Shown: positions 1-7,093, counted from the first letter of the stretch. The stretch: DNA of 7,399 nt from Neisseriaceae bacterium (GCA_017518785.1 JAFWUA010000138.1:1-7399), one strand, 5' to 3'. Made by a program: numbers and translations. Notes: generated from the sequence alone by a model not told the origin.

Positions 1-2108
1 ACCATTAATACTTTGCGATCCTTTTGTTGTAATTGCTGCATGTAATGTAATTTATCTTCTGGCGAAGACTGGAAACGAATATTGGTAATATTAAGTTGTT
101 GTGCTAATTGTTCTACTGCTATTTTACCATCTCCGCTTAATAAGTGTACATTTAATCCCATTTGTTTTAATTTTGTAATAGTCTGATGTACATTTTCTCT
201 AAGTGTATCAGTAAGTTGAAAAAATGCTTGAAATCCATCTTCGTTCCCCAAAGCAATAGTAGTACCATCTGATTTAATATTAAATGTATTTGGAATTTCT
301 CCCGCAAGTTGAGATACGTATGATAAGTTACCAATTCTCCACTCTTTCATGGCAATTTTAGCAGACATACCTTGCCCAACTACATTGTGTAGATCACTTA
401 TATCCATTTCCTGTTTATATTTAGCAAATTTAGATAATAATGCTGTGGCAATTGGGTGTTCTGAACGAGTTTCTATGGCACAAATAATTGCACCAATTTC
501 TTTTTCATCTACACTACCGGAAAAAATAGTTTGTTGAACTTGAAGTTTTCCTTCGGTAAGTGTACCAGTTTTATCGAAAATAACATCATTTATTTGTGCT
601 AATGTTTCTATTGCAGTACTATTTATAGTTAGCACCCCATTTGATGATAAATTTCCAGCAGATGCAATAAGTGCAGTTGGAGTTGCCAAAGATAATGCAC
701 ATGGGCAAGTAATTACTAAAAGTGAAACACTTACCCATAAAGCACGATTAGCATCTACTTTGAAAAACCACATAATAAAAACTAAAATTGTTACTATTAA
801 AAGTGAGGCTACAAAAATAGAAGCATAACGGTCAGCAATTTGGGCTATTTTAGGTTTTTGAGATAATGTGCTATCCAAAAGACGAATAATTGAACCTAAA
901 CGTGTATTACTACCAACAGTATCTACACGCATAATTATTGGACTACTTACATTAAGTGTTCCGGCGGTGATTTTTTGTCCAACTGTTTTAGCAATTGGCA
1001 TACTTTCTCCAGTAAGCATTGATTCGTTTATTTCACTTTCACCGGAAATAATTTCTCCATCTGCCGGAATAATCTCCCCCGCTTTGACTAATAATATATT
1101 ACCACTTTCAATTTGTACTACTGCGGCTTCTTGTGGTTGTTGCTGATTAGGATAATTAGGTAGAAGATGACAAAACGCTGGAACTAATTTAACTAATCGC
1201 TCCGAAGCATCAGCGGCTTTACTGCGTGCTCTTTGTTCTAAATAACGACCTCCGAGCAATAAAAATACAAACATAGAAATAGAATCAAAAAATACTCCGC
1301 TATTTTCATGTCGCAAAAGGGCAATAAAACTTGCTAAAAAAGCTAATATCACCGCTATTGTAATTGGCGTATCCATACCAACGCGTTTATTTTTAGCATC
1401 ACGCAATGCTCCTCGATAAAACGGAAGTGCAGAGTATAAAACTACTGGCAAGGTTAAAACCATACTTGCCCAATGCAATAACCACAAAAATTGCGGTTCG
1501 ATGTCGCCAAATATATAAGTTGGCACGGCATACATCATCACTTGCATCATGGATAATCCTGCTACCCAGAGTCTTGTAAGCGAACGCTTACGCTCTAATT
1601 GTGCTTGTTGCTCTGCTTGCATAGCATCATATGGACAAGCTTCGTAACCTGTTTTCTGGATAAGTAGTAAAATATCTGAAAGTTTAATTTTGGTATCATC
1701 CCAAGTGATACGAGCCCTGTGAGTACTATAATTTAGTTCGGCTCTGACAATTCCATTACAATGCAATAGTCGCTGTTCAATTAACCACACACAGGCTGCA
1801 CAAGTAATTCCAGATAATAGTAATAATGCCTCACGCTGATTACCGTCTTTAATGTCAACAAAACTTGTTTGCATTTGTGGTAAATCATATAGTTTTAATC
1901 TATCTAAAACTTCTTGAGGTGGTAATGTTCCTTGATTTGCATCGGAAGTACGTTGTTCATAGTAACGTTCCAAACCAGCATCGATAATTCCTTGTGCAAT
2001 TGTTTGACAACCAATACAACAAGTTTCTTTTTCTTCACCATGATAATTAACTGTAAGATTTAAGTCTACCGGAACATCTAAACCACAATGGAAACATTTG
2101 TTATTCAT
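1..2108 (-). CDS. ccoI: Cu+-translocating P-type ATPase, CcoI/FixI type (partial, C-terminus beyond left edge)
   Basis: P1B-type ATPase that moves Cu+ across the inner membrane; the CcoI/FixI branch serves assembly of cbb3-type cytochrome oxidase. I translated the minus strand by hand: it is open from ATG at 2108 to the edge, 702 complete residues. Seen in order: a Cys-rich N-terminal domain (C5-x2-C8 and C30, C31, C34), an HMA metal-binding domain with ITCAACVW (C103, C106), six hydrophobic segments (about 182-200, 208-230, 247-265, 271-287, 428-449, 457-480), actuator-loop TGES at 366-369, the CPC copper site at 468-470, phosphorylation motif DKTGT at 512-516, the HP motif at 551-552, and SGDG near 658-661. 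The GDGxND hinge and last two membrane helices lie outside the window. The start overlaps the end of dxr, implying translational coupling; an ATG at 2111 is equally possible. No clear Shine-Dalgarno is visible. The family call is firm; the CcoI subtype rests on the N-terminal Cys cluster plus HMA arrangement. Confidence 0.93.
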   Translation of the reverse strand, partial: MNNKCFHCGLDVPVDLNLTVNYHGEEKETCCIGCQTIAQGIIDAGLERYYEQRTSDANQGTLPPQEVLDRLKLYDLPQMQTSFVDIKDGNQREALLLLSGITCAACVWLIEQRLLHCNGIVRAELNYSTHRARITWDDTKIKLSDILLLIQKTGYEACPYDAMQAEQQAQLERKRSLTRLWVAGLSMMQVMMYAVPTYIFGDIEPQFLWLLHWASMVLTLPVVLYSALPFYRGALRDAKNKRVGMDTPITIAVILAFLASFIALLRHENSGVFFDSISMFVFLLLGGRYLEQRARSKAADASERLVKLVPAFCHLLPNYPNQQQPQEAAVVQIESGNILLVKAGEIIPADGEIISGESEINESMLTGESMPIAKTVGQKITAGTLNVSSPIIMRVDTVGSNTRLGSIIRLLDSTLSQKPKIAQIADRYASIFVASLLIVTILVFIMWFFKVDANRALWVSVSLLVITCPCALSLATPTALIASAGNLSSNGVLTINSTAIETLAQINDVIFDKTGTLTEGKLQVQQTIFSGSVDEKEIGAIICAIETRSEHPIATALLSKFAKYKQEMDISDLHNVVGQGMSAKIAMKEWRIGNLSYVSQLAGEIPNTFNIKSDGTTIALGNEDGFQAFFQLTDTLRENVHQTITKLKQMGLNVHLLSGDGKIAVEQLAQQLNITNIRFQSSPEDKLHYMQQLQQKDRKVLM
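1061..1069 (+). repeat. Nine-base core CTGCCGGAA within ccoI
   Basis: Exact copy of the nine-base core shared by the putative uptake-like word, here inside the actuator-loop coding region (IPADGE). The longer 12-base form is not matched on the left side. A one-mismatch relative, CTACCGGAA, lies at 514-522. Confidence 0.45.
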
Positions 2109-3330
2109 CATTTTTTATCATATCTGTAATTATTTGTTGTGCCATATCTCGTGCAATTGTATCTTTTTGTAGGAGTTGTTCTATACTAAATATATCATCG
2201 TTCAATGGACATAAACTCATAGTTTTCTCAATTACACGAGCAATATCAGTAAAGCGAATTTTATCATCTAAAAAGTTTGCAACTGCAATTTCATTTGCCG
2301 CGTTAAGAATACAAGGTGCGTCTTTTCCTAAACGCAATGCTTCAAACGCTAATTGCAAACACGGGAAACGCTCTATATCTGGTGCACGAAAACAAAGTGC
2401 ATCAGTTGTAAAAAAATCCAAAGCCTCAACACCTGCATCAATTCTTTCCGGCAGACCTAAACAATAAGCAATTGGAGTACACATATTTGGAGTGCCCATT
2501 TGTGCTAATACCGAACCATCAATATAACGTACCATGCTATGAATAATACTTTGTGGGTGAATTACTACTTCAATTAAGTCTGCCGGAATATTAAATAAAT
2601 GACATGCTTCAATAACTTCCAAACCTTTATTCATCATGGTTGCGGAATCTATTGAGATTTTTCGTCCCATTGACCAATTAGGGTGTTTTAATGCCATTTG
2701 CGGTGTAATATTGGCAAATATATCTATATCCGTATCTAAAAACGGACCACCAGATGCGGTTAAAATTATAGAGCTAATTCCAGATGATTGATAATCTTCC
2801 GTTTTCCATTTTCCATTTGCCATAGCAAGTCTAACCTTTTCCGGCAGACTTTGGAAAATAGCATTATGTTCGCTATCCACAGGCAAAACTGATGCCCCAC
2901 TTTGGCGTACGGTACGCATAAACAAATCGCCAGCTACTACCAAAGTTTCTTTATTTGCCAAAAGAATTTTTTTGCCAGCACGTGCCGCGTCAAGAGTTGG
3001 CAATAATCCAGCTGCACCAACTATGGCTGCCATTACCATATCTACATTTTGATGAGATGCTACGTATGCAAGAGACTCTGCACCGTATAAAACTTCGGTA
3101 TCTACCTCTTTGGTACGTAACATATCGTGTAAACGGTTAGCATCAGACTCATTCGCCACAACTGCATAATATGGATTAAATTCAATACATTGCAAAAAAA
3201 GTTTATCAATCTGGCTATTAGCAGTTATGGCAAAAACCCTGAATTTATCACGATTAAGGGATATAACGTCCAAAGTAGATGTGCCAATACTTCCTGTGGC
3301 ACCAAGTATGCTTATATTTTGCTGTTTCAT
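2101..3330 (-). CDS. dxr: 1-deoxy-D-xylulose 5-phosphate reductoisomerase
   Basis: Cytoplasmic enzyme of the MEP isoprenoid pathway: it converts DXP to 2-C-methyl-D-erythritol 4-phosphate using NADPH and a divalent metal. The 409-residue product is slightly longer than the usual roughly 390-400. Seen: N-terminal NADPH-binding GATGSIG at 10-16; LANKETLV at 124-131; the metal-binding segment VDSEHNAI at 151-158 with D152 and E154; a second active-site block GRKISIDSATMMNKGLE at 222-238, where E238 is the third metal ligand; and the C-terminal helical domain with NAANEIAVANFL at 343-354. Extra length sits mainly around 171-184, before the ILTASGGPF block. The gene lies 24 bases after uppS and its last 8 bases overlap the ATPase gene. 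Upstream of the ATG there is only AT-rich sequence without a recognisable Shine-Dalgarno, so translation may depend on uppS. It carries three copies of a repeated 12-base word (2446, 2577, 2839). Confidence 0.98.
   Translation of the reverse strand: MKQQNISILGATGSIGTSTLDVISLNRDKFRVFAITANSQIDKLFLQCIEFNPYYAVVANESDANRLHDMLRTKEVDTEVLYGAESLAYVASHQNVDMVMAAIVGAAGLLPTLDAARAGKKILLANKETLVVAGDLFMRTVRQSGASVLPVDSEHNAIFQSLPEKVRLAMANGKWKTEDYQSSGISSIILTASGGPFLDTDIDIFANITPQMALKHPNWSMGRKISIDSATMMNKGLEVIEACHLFNIPADLIEVVIHPQSIIHSMVRYIDGSVLAQMGTPNMCTPIAYCLGLPERIDAGVEALDFFTTDALCFRAPDIERFPCLQLAFEALRLGKDAPCILNAANEIAVANFLDDKIRFTDIARVIEKTMSLCPLNDDIFSIEQLLQKDTIARDMAQQIITDMIKNDE
2446..2457 (-). repeat. Copy of the 12-base uptake-like word in dxr (11 of 12)
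   Basis: Plus-strand TTCCGGCAGACC, one base from the consensus TTCCGGCAGACT. It encodes part of GLPER in Dxr and uses CTG and CCG codons, which are scarce in this AT-rich gene. Confidence 0.6.
2577..2588 (+). repeat. Exact copy of the 12-base uptake-like word in dxr
   Basis: Plus-strand AGTCTGCCGGAA, the complement of TTCCGGCAGACT, in the opposite orientation to the two other dxr copies. It encodes part of IPADL. Confidence 0.6.
2839..2850 (-). repeat. Exact copy of the 12-base uptake-like word in dxr
   Basis: Plus-strand TTCCGGCAGACT. It encodes SLPE in Dxr, again with CTG and CCG codons. Third copy within about 400 bases of the same gene. Confidence 0.6.
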
Positions 3331-3354
3331 ATTGTGAAAATTGTATTTTTTAAT

Positions 3355-4101
3355 TTATGGTCTTTGCTCATCTTTGGGAAGTTGTTCACTGGTGCGACCA
3401 AAACGTCTTTCACGTTTTTGGAAAGAAGCAATTGCTTTATCCAGTTCATTTGCATCAAAATCAGGCCACAGAGTATCAGTAAAATACAATTCCGCATATG
3501 CCATTTGCCATAACATAAAATTACTAATACGAGCCTCACCTCCGGTGCGAATAAACAAATCTGGTTCTGGTGCATCTCCCAAAGATAAATGTCGCAACAT
3601 ATCCTCTTCGGTAATAGTAGTAACACCCTCTTTTAACAATTCATTGACTGCACGCAAAATATCTTGACGACCACCAAAATCAGCTGCAATAGTCAGAGTC
3701 ATACCTGGATTATTAGCGGTAAGTTTTTCTGACTCTTCAATGCCATCAACAATTTGAGTAGGAAACTTATCGCGATTTCCAATTACACGTAAACGCAAAC
3801 CATTGCGGTGTAATGCTTGAACCTTTTTTTTCAAAGCCTCAACAAATAATCCCATTAAAAAAGATACTTCATCGGACGGTCTACGCCAATTTTCAGTTGA
3901 AAACGCAAAAACGGTTAAGTACTCCACCCCTAATTCCGAACAACGTCTAACTGCTGCCTCTAATTGATCCACACCTTTTTTATGTCCCATCACTCGTGGC
4001 AAAAAACGTTTTTTTGCCCAACGTCCATTGCCGTCCATAATAATGGCAACATGACGTGGAATTTGAGTATGTTCTAAAATGGTTTGTGTGCTACTTTTCA
4101 T
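3355..4101 (-). CDS. uppS: Undecaprenyl diphosphate synthase (cis-prenyltransferase)
   Basis: Adds isopentenyl diphosphate units in cis to farnesyl diphosphate, giving C55 undecaprenyl diphosphate, the carrier lipid for peptidoglycan and other surface polymers; acts at the cytoplasmic face of the inner membrane. The 248-residue length is normal. Seen: MDGNGRWA at 22-29 with catalytic D23; GHKKG at 39-43; VFAFSTENW at 64-72; DFGGRQDI at 141-148 (many homologues have NYGGR); and the diphosphate-binding block IRTGGEARISNFMLWQ at 184-199, followed by AYAELYF with E204. The ATG at 4101 is supported by GGGGAG nine bases upstream (4111-4116). It is the first gene of the leftward group with dxr and ccoI. 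In many proteobacteria cdsA follows uppS; here dxr follows directly, 24 bases after the stop. Confidence 0.98.
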   Translation of the reverse strand: MKSSTQTILEHTQIPRHVAIIMDGNGRWAKKRFLPRVMGHKKGVDQLEAAVRRCSELGVEYLTVFAFSTENWRRPSDEVSFLMGLFVEALKKKVQALHRNGLRLRVIGNRDKFPTQIVDGIEESEKLTANNPGMTLTIAADFGGRQDILRAVNELLKEGVTTITEEDMLRHLSLGDAPEPDLFIRTGGEARISNFMLWQMAYAELYFTDTLWPDFDANELDKAIASFQKRERRFGRTSEQLPKDEQRP

Positions 4102-4274
4102 TGTTTTAAACTCCCCTATTTAATCGAGATATATCAGTTTTAAGTTTAAAAGTAACCAGTAAACGGTAAAGTAAGACTCGCGATAAAATTTATAAAATGG
4201 AACAATTAGATTCAGATTGTACCGCAAGCAATGTTTATACGCTATTCATCGCCATAGCTAAACTCACAACAAAT
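4102..4274. other. Intergenic region upstream of uppS
   Basis: 173 bases between the terminator and uppS that should contain the promoter of the leftward uppS-dxr-ccoI cluster. On the minus strand there is a -10-like TACAAT (plus-strand positions 4217-4222) without a convincing -35 at normal spacing, and several AT-rich stretches nearer the gene. I see no ORF, riboswitch or other structured element here. The promoter cannot be placed with confidence. Confidence 0.35.
4111..4116 (-). promoter_or_regulatory. Ribosome binding site of uppS
   Basis: Minus-strand GGGGAG with a nine-base spacer to the ATG at 4101. It fixes the uppS start and is one of only two good Shine-Dalgarno sites in the window, which fits uppS being the translation entry point of the uppS-dxr-ccoI cluster. 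Confidence 0.7.
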
Positions 4275-4338
4275 GATTATAAAAACACTGCCGGAAAGGT
4301 TTTATTAAAATCTACTTTCCGGCAGTGTTTTTATAATC
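4275..4338. terminator. Rho-independent terminator built from an inverted pair of the CTGCCGGAA word
   Basis: A perfect 24-bp inverted repeat (arms 4275-4298 and 4315-4338) with a 16-base AT-rich loop. The stem core is AAAAACACTGCCGGAAAG paired with its complement, so on either strand the GC part is preceded by an A-run and followed by a T-run (GTGTTTTTAT), as expected for a bidirectional intrinsic terminator. It lies 40 bases after the stop of the coiled-coil gene, so it ends that leftward unit. Both arms carry the nine-base core CTGCCGGAA seen elsewhere in the window, recalling Neisseria, where inverted pairs of uptake sequences act as terminators. Confidence 0.88.
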
Positions 4339-4378
4339 TTCCAACTAATAATCTCAATTAATTTTTTAACTCATGCTT

Positions 4379-4708
4379 CTAATAAGCACGTGAAGCCGAC
4401 CATATTTTATCTAAACGCTCACCTGCTGCCTGCAAAGTGTTATTAGCATTTTCTTGAGCTGATTTTGCTTCGCTGATTTTTTGCTCAATATTTTGCAACT
4501 CCGACTGTGCTTGTTGGAGACGGCGGCGAATTTGCTCGGCTTGTGTTTCCAATTCAGCCAATCTTTCCTGATGATTAGAATACTCTTGCAAAGCCTGACG
4601 ATAAGCAATCTGTGCCGATAACAACTCCTGATTTGGTGTATCACCTTCGGCAAAAACACCTGCTGACCAAGACAAGAGAACACTCAACACAATAGAAATT
4701 TTTTTCAT
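4379..4708 (-). CDS. Small secreted coiled-coil protein of unknown function
   Basis: I do not recognise a named family. The 109-residue product begins MKKISIVLSVLLSWSAGVFA, a typical Sec signal peptide with the AxA-like site VFA; cleavage after residue 20 would leave about 89 residues in the periplasm. The mature part, about residues 28-100, is almost continuous charged/Gln-rich helix with heptad-like spacing (RQALQEYSNHQERLAELE onward), with no Cys and few aromatics, so a coiled-coil oligomer or a spacer rod is likely. The ATG at 4708 is chosen because GGAG lies six bases upstream (4715-4718); a TTG further upstream at 4720 would swallow that site. It starts 21 bases after the lipoprotein gene stops and is followed by a strong terminator, so the two form a bicistronic unit. 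An envelope role is inferred from the signal peptide and partner only. Confidence 0.82.
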   Translation of the reverse strand: MKKISIVLSVLLSWSAGVFAEGDTPNQELLSAQIAYRQALQEYSNHQERLAELETQAEQIRRRLQQAQSELQNIEQKISEAKSAQENANNTLQAAGERLDKIWSASRAY

Positions 4709-4714
4709 GTCAAT

Positions 4715-4718
4715 CTCC
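4715..4718 (-). promoter_or_regulatory. Ribosome binding site deciding the start of the coiled-coil gene
   Basis: Minus-strand GGAG, six bases before the ATG at 4708. It excludes the longer in-frame TTG start at 4720, which would add MEID in front of the signal peptide. Confidence 0.7.
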
Positions 4719-4729
4719 AACCAATTGTT

Positions 4730-5119
4730 TTACTGAAGACAAACCTTCTGATGCTGACGAAACATGGCAGAACCTTGTTCAGGTGGATTTTGCCATTGCG
4801 TTTTATCATTCAACATTTTTTTCTCAACTACGTTGCCGACTGAATCAGTCAACTCGGTAGACAATAAACGATACAAACCACTTTGACAATCCACTGCCCA
4901 TAAAGATGTAACTTGCGTATGCGGTGGCAAACCATTTTTAGGGAAATGCCGAGTGGGGTATTGAACGCGACTACGAAAAATCACACGCTCTCCCTGACGG
5001 CGAATACTGTTTTCATCTACTTCGTAGGATACATCGTTAGTCGTAACTCCAACACGTTGCCATTTGGCACAAGATGCTAAAAGAGATGCTACAAAAATGC
5101 AAATAACAATTTTTTTCAT
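4730..5119 (-). CDS. Small outer-membrane lipoprotein, surface-adhesin-E-like
   Basis: The 129-residue product has a lipoprotein signal, MKKIVICIFVASLLASC, with lipobox LASC and lipidated Cys at 17; the following residues AKW carry no Asp at +2, which fits sorting to the outer membrane. The mature part looks like the surface-adhesin-E (Adhesin_E) family known from Haemophilus and common as a hypothetical in Neisseriaceae: YEVDENSI at 32-39, V-x-F-x-SRVQYP at 46-55, LWAVDC at 73-78, YRLLST at 83-88, and a closing HQKVCL. C78 and C127 probably form a disulfide. Family assignment is from pattern memory and is moderate; adhesion function is not shown. The ATG at 5119 is preferred because it places the basic MKK at the start; an in-frame ATG at 5131 would add MQLD. 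Neither has a good Shine-Dalgarno. First gene of a two-gene leftward unit, divergent from recQ. Confidence 0.8.
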   Translation of the reverse strand: MKKIVICIFVASLLASCAKWQRVGVTTNDVSYEVDENSIRRQGERVIFRSRVQYPTRHFPKNGLPPHTQVTSLWAVDCQSGLYRLLSTELTDSVGNVVEKKMLNDKTQWQNPPEQGSAMFRQHQKVCLQ

Positions 5120-5160
5120 ATCTAACTGCATATTTAATGAATGGTAAGAATTTCCACAGG

Positions 5161-5190
5161 ATTGTACCAGAGGGATTACTAAAAGTTTAA
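5161..5190 (-). promoter_or_regulatory. Possible promoter of the lipoprotein/coiled-coil unit
   Basis: On the minus strand, TACAAT (5161-5166) is preceded at 18 bases by TTAAAC (5185-5190), a weak -35 with three of six consensus bases. It would place transcription start near 5154, about 35 bases before the ATG at 5119. Inferred from sequence only. Confidence 0.35.
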
Positions 5191-5204
5191 GATAATTTTT
5201 AGTT

Positions 5205-5210
5205 TATAAT
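5205..5210 (+). promoter_or_regulatory. Possible -10 box of the recQ promoter
   Basis: An exact TATAAT 48 bases before the recQ ATG. No good -35 is seen at 16-18 bases upstream (the sequence there is AAAAGTTT), so the promoter would rely on its -10 or on an activator. The predicted transcript would begin at about 5217, right at a copy of the repeated 12-base word. Confidence 0.4.
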
Positions 5211-5217
5211 AAAAAGT

Positions 5218-5229
5218 TTCCGGCAGACT
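5218..5229 (-). repeat. Exact intergenic copy of the 12-base uptake-like word
   Basis: Plus-strand TTCCGGCAGACT in the divergent region, between the putative recQ -10 box and the recQ start. Being non-coding, it shows that the word is kept for reasons other than protein sequence. Confidence 0.65.
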
Positions 5230-5257
5230 AATTCTTATCCGATTATAGCTTTAACTC

Positions 5258-7075
5258 ATGAGCAATTCATCTGATTTTCTTACAAATGCACGCAAACTAT
5301 TGCATGATATATTTGGCTTTACCGATTTTAAGCCTGCACAAGCAGAAGTAATCGAAGCTTTGTGTCAAGGTCATAATGTATTGGCACTAATGCCAACCGG
5401 TGCTGGAAAATCACTTTGCTATCAAATACCTGCTCTACTTCATCAAGGTGTAACTGTGGTTATTTCTCCATTAATTGCCTTAATGGACGATCAAGTTGCA
5501 GCAGCTCACATGGCTGGAATTGCAGCCGGTGCCCTACATAGTGGCACATCTCCTGAAAATATCCGCATTATGGCAAACAAAATGCGTGATAATACTTTGA
5601 AATTACTATATGTTTCGCCAGAACGTGCAGTTACTAATCGTTTTATTAATTTTCTACATCAAGTTTCCGTGTCTTTTTTTGCAATAGATGAAGCTCATTG
5701 CGTAAGCCAATGGGGACATGATTTTCGTCCGGAATATCGGCGTTTATCTATATTAGCCAAACATTTTCCTAATGTTCCACGCATCGCACTTACTGCTACT
5801 GCTAATTCTCATACGCGTGAGGATATTTTGCATTACTTATCCTTGCCTAATCCTAAAATATTTGTCCATAGTTTCGATAGACCAAATATAGATTATCAAG
5901 TTATAGAAAAATCCAATGGAAAAAAACAGTTATTAAAATTCATTCGCAGCATGGGAAATGATTGCTGTGGCATAGTATATTGCTCATCACGAAAAAAAGT
6001 AGAAAATATCACCAGATTTTTACAAGAAGAAAGTATCAATGCCCTACCATATCATGCCGGCATGGATAATCAGCAACGTTCTTATAATCAACGAAAATTT
6101 ACTCAAGAAGATGGAATTATAATGGTTGCCACCGTTGCATTTGGCATGGGAATTGATAAACCAGATGTACGTTTTGTTGCTCATTTAGATATGCCACCAT
6201 CGATTGAGCGTTTTTACCAAGAATCAGGACGTGCCGGACGCGATGGACTTCCAGCTGTAAGTTGGCTATGTCATGGCTTAAACGATTTTGTATTGTTACA
6301 TGAACGCATTATGGAAAGCTCATCAGATAATACTCAAAAAAACATCGAATTAGCCAAACTCGCACAAATGTTAGCATACTGTGAAAATAACTCCTGCCGC
6401 CGCAAATTCTTACTTTCATGCTTGGACGAAAATAGCGAAAAAGAGCATTGTGGGCACTGCGATAACTGTCGCCAACCGCCAGAATGTTTCGATGCCTTGC
6501 TGCCTGTGCAAAAACTTCTCTCTTGCATTTGGCGAGTCAAACAAGCTTTTCCTGCCACACATATTATCGATATTTTACGAGGAAGACTAACCGAAGATGT
6601 AAGTCATCACAATCACGACAAATTATCAACATTTGGAATTGGTAAGGAATTTAATATTCACCAATGGCGTTCAATTATTCGACAATGTATTGCCTATGGT
6701 TGTTTAAATGTATCCTTTGTTGACCAATCATTACGATTAACAACAATGGCACGCCCACTATTATTGGGAGAAAAATCAATATCATTACGTATTCCATACC
6801 GCCATCATACTGATAAACTTACCGAATTTAAGCAATTACTAACGGTGAGACAAGAAAAACTTTGGATAGCACTCAAACAATGGAGAATCGAAACAGCAAA
6901 AAGTCAAGATGTTCCTGCTTTCGTAATTTTCAACGACCGCACTTTACAAGAATTAGTAGAAAAAATGCCTACCTGCATCACTGATTTATACGATATTTAT
7001 GGACTTGGAGAGGCTAAAATTCAACACTTTGGAGTGGAAATAATAAATCTATGCCGTATAGCAAAAGATGGTTAA
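5258..7075 (+). CDS. recQ: ATP-dependent DNA helicase RecQ
   Basis: 3'-5' DNA helicase acting in recombination, replication-fork repair and the RecF pathway. The 605-residue product has the full bacterial RecQ layout. Seen: motif 0 FGFTDFKPAQ at 19-28; Walker A PTGAGKS at 46-52; DEAH at 144-147, followed by the aromatic-rich loop SQWGHDFRPEY at 150-160; LTATA at 178-182; the second RecA domain with VAFGMGIDKPDVRFV at 293-307; and arginine-finger motif VI QESGRAGRDG at 321-330. Zinc ligands are C380, C398, C401 and C404, followed by the winged-helix RQC part (about 410-515). A single HRDC domain follows (about 525-600, FVIFNDRTLQELVEKMP). All key residues are present and length is typical. The ATG at 5258 puts motif 0 at the usual distance from the N-terminus, though no Shine-Dalgarno is evident. 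It stands alone, divergent from the lipoprotein unit, and is flanked on both sides by same-orientation copies of the 12-base word (5218, 7082). Confidence 0.98.
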   Translation: MSNSSDFLTNARKLLHDIFGFTDFKPAQAEVIEALCQGHNVLALMPTGAGKSLCYQIPALLHQGVTVVISPLIALMDDQVAAAHMAGIAAGALHSGTSPENIRIMANKMRDNTLKLLYVSPERAVTNRFINFLHQVSVSFFAIDEAHCVSQWGHDFRPEYRRLSILAKHFPNVPRIALTATANSHTREDILHYLSLPNPKIFVHSFDRPNIDYQVIEKSNGKKQLLKFIRSMGNDCCGIVYCSSRKKVENITRFLQEESINALPYHAGMDNQQRSYNQRKFTQEDGIIMVATVAFGMGIDKPDVRFVAHLDMPPSIERFYQESGRAGRDGLPAVSWLCHGLNDFVLLHERIMESSSDNTQKNIELAKLAQMLAYCENNSCRRKFLLSCLDENSEKEHCGHCDNCRQPPECFDALLPVQKLLSCIWRVKQAFPATHIIDILRGRLTEDVSHHNHDKLSTFGIGKEFNIHQWRSIIRQCIAYGCLNVSFVDQSLRLTTMARPLLLGEKSISLRIPYRHHTDKLTEFKQLLTVRQEKLWIALKQWRIETAKSQDVPAFVIFNDRTLQELVEKMPTCITDLYDIYGLGEAKIQHFGVEIINLCRIAKDG

Positions 7076-7081
7076 AAATCT

Positions 7082-7093
7082 TTACGGCAGACT
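7082..7093 (-). repeat. Variant copy of the 12-base uptake-like word after recQ
   Basis: Plus-strand TTACGGCAGACT, one mismatch to the consensus, seven bases after the recQ stop. The extended sequence GGCAGACTGAA is one base from GGCAGCCTGAA, the core of a known Kingella uptake dialect as I remember it. Confidence 0.5.

Noticed and set aside
868..1146. A 92-codon plus-strand open frame inside the ATPase gene (another at 349-537)
   Set aside because: It lies antisense to a clearly conserved P-type ATPase reading frame with all motifs, and its translation shows no family features.
3327..3667. Several open frames on both strands over the uppS end
   Set aside because: They are other-frame readings of uppS and the uppS-dxr junction; UppS is conserved throughout.
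4102..4274. A riboswitch or small RNA upstream of uppS
   Set aside because: No extended pairing or known aptamer pattern is visible; the region is AT-rich and ordinary.
6334..6590. Open frames on both strands inside recQ
   Set aside because: They overlap the zinc-binding and RQC part of an intact recQ and carry no recognisable features.
5258..7075. RecQ as part of an anti-phage defence system
   Set aside because: It has the full housekeeping RecQ architecture with HRDC and no defence-type partner gene in the window.
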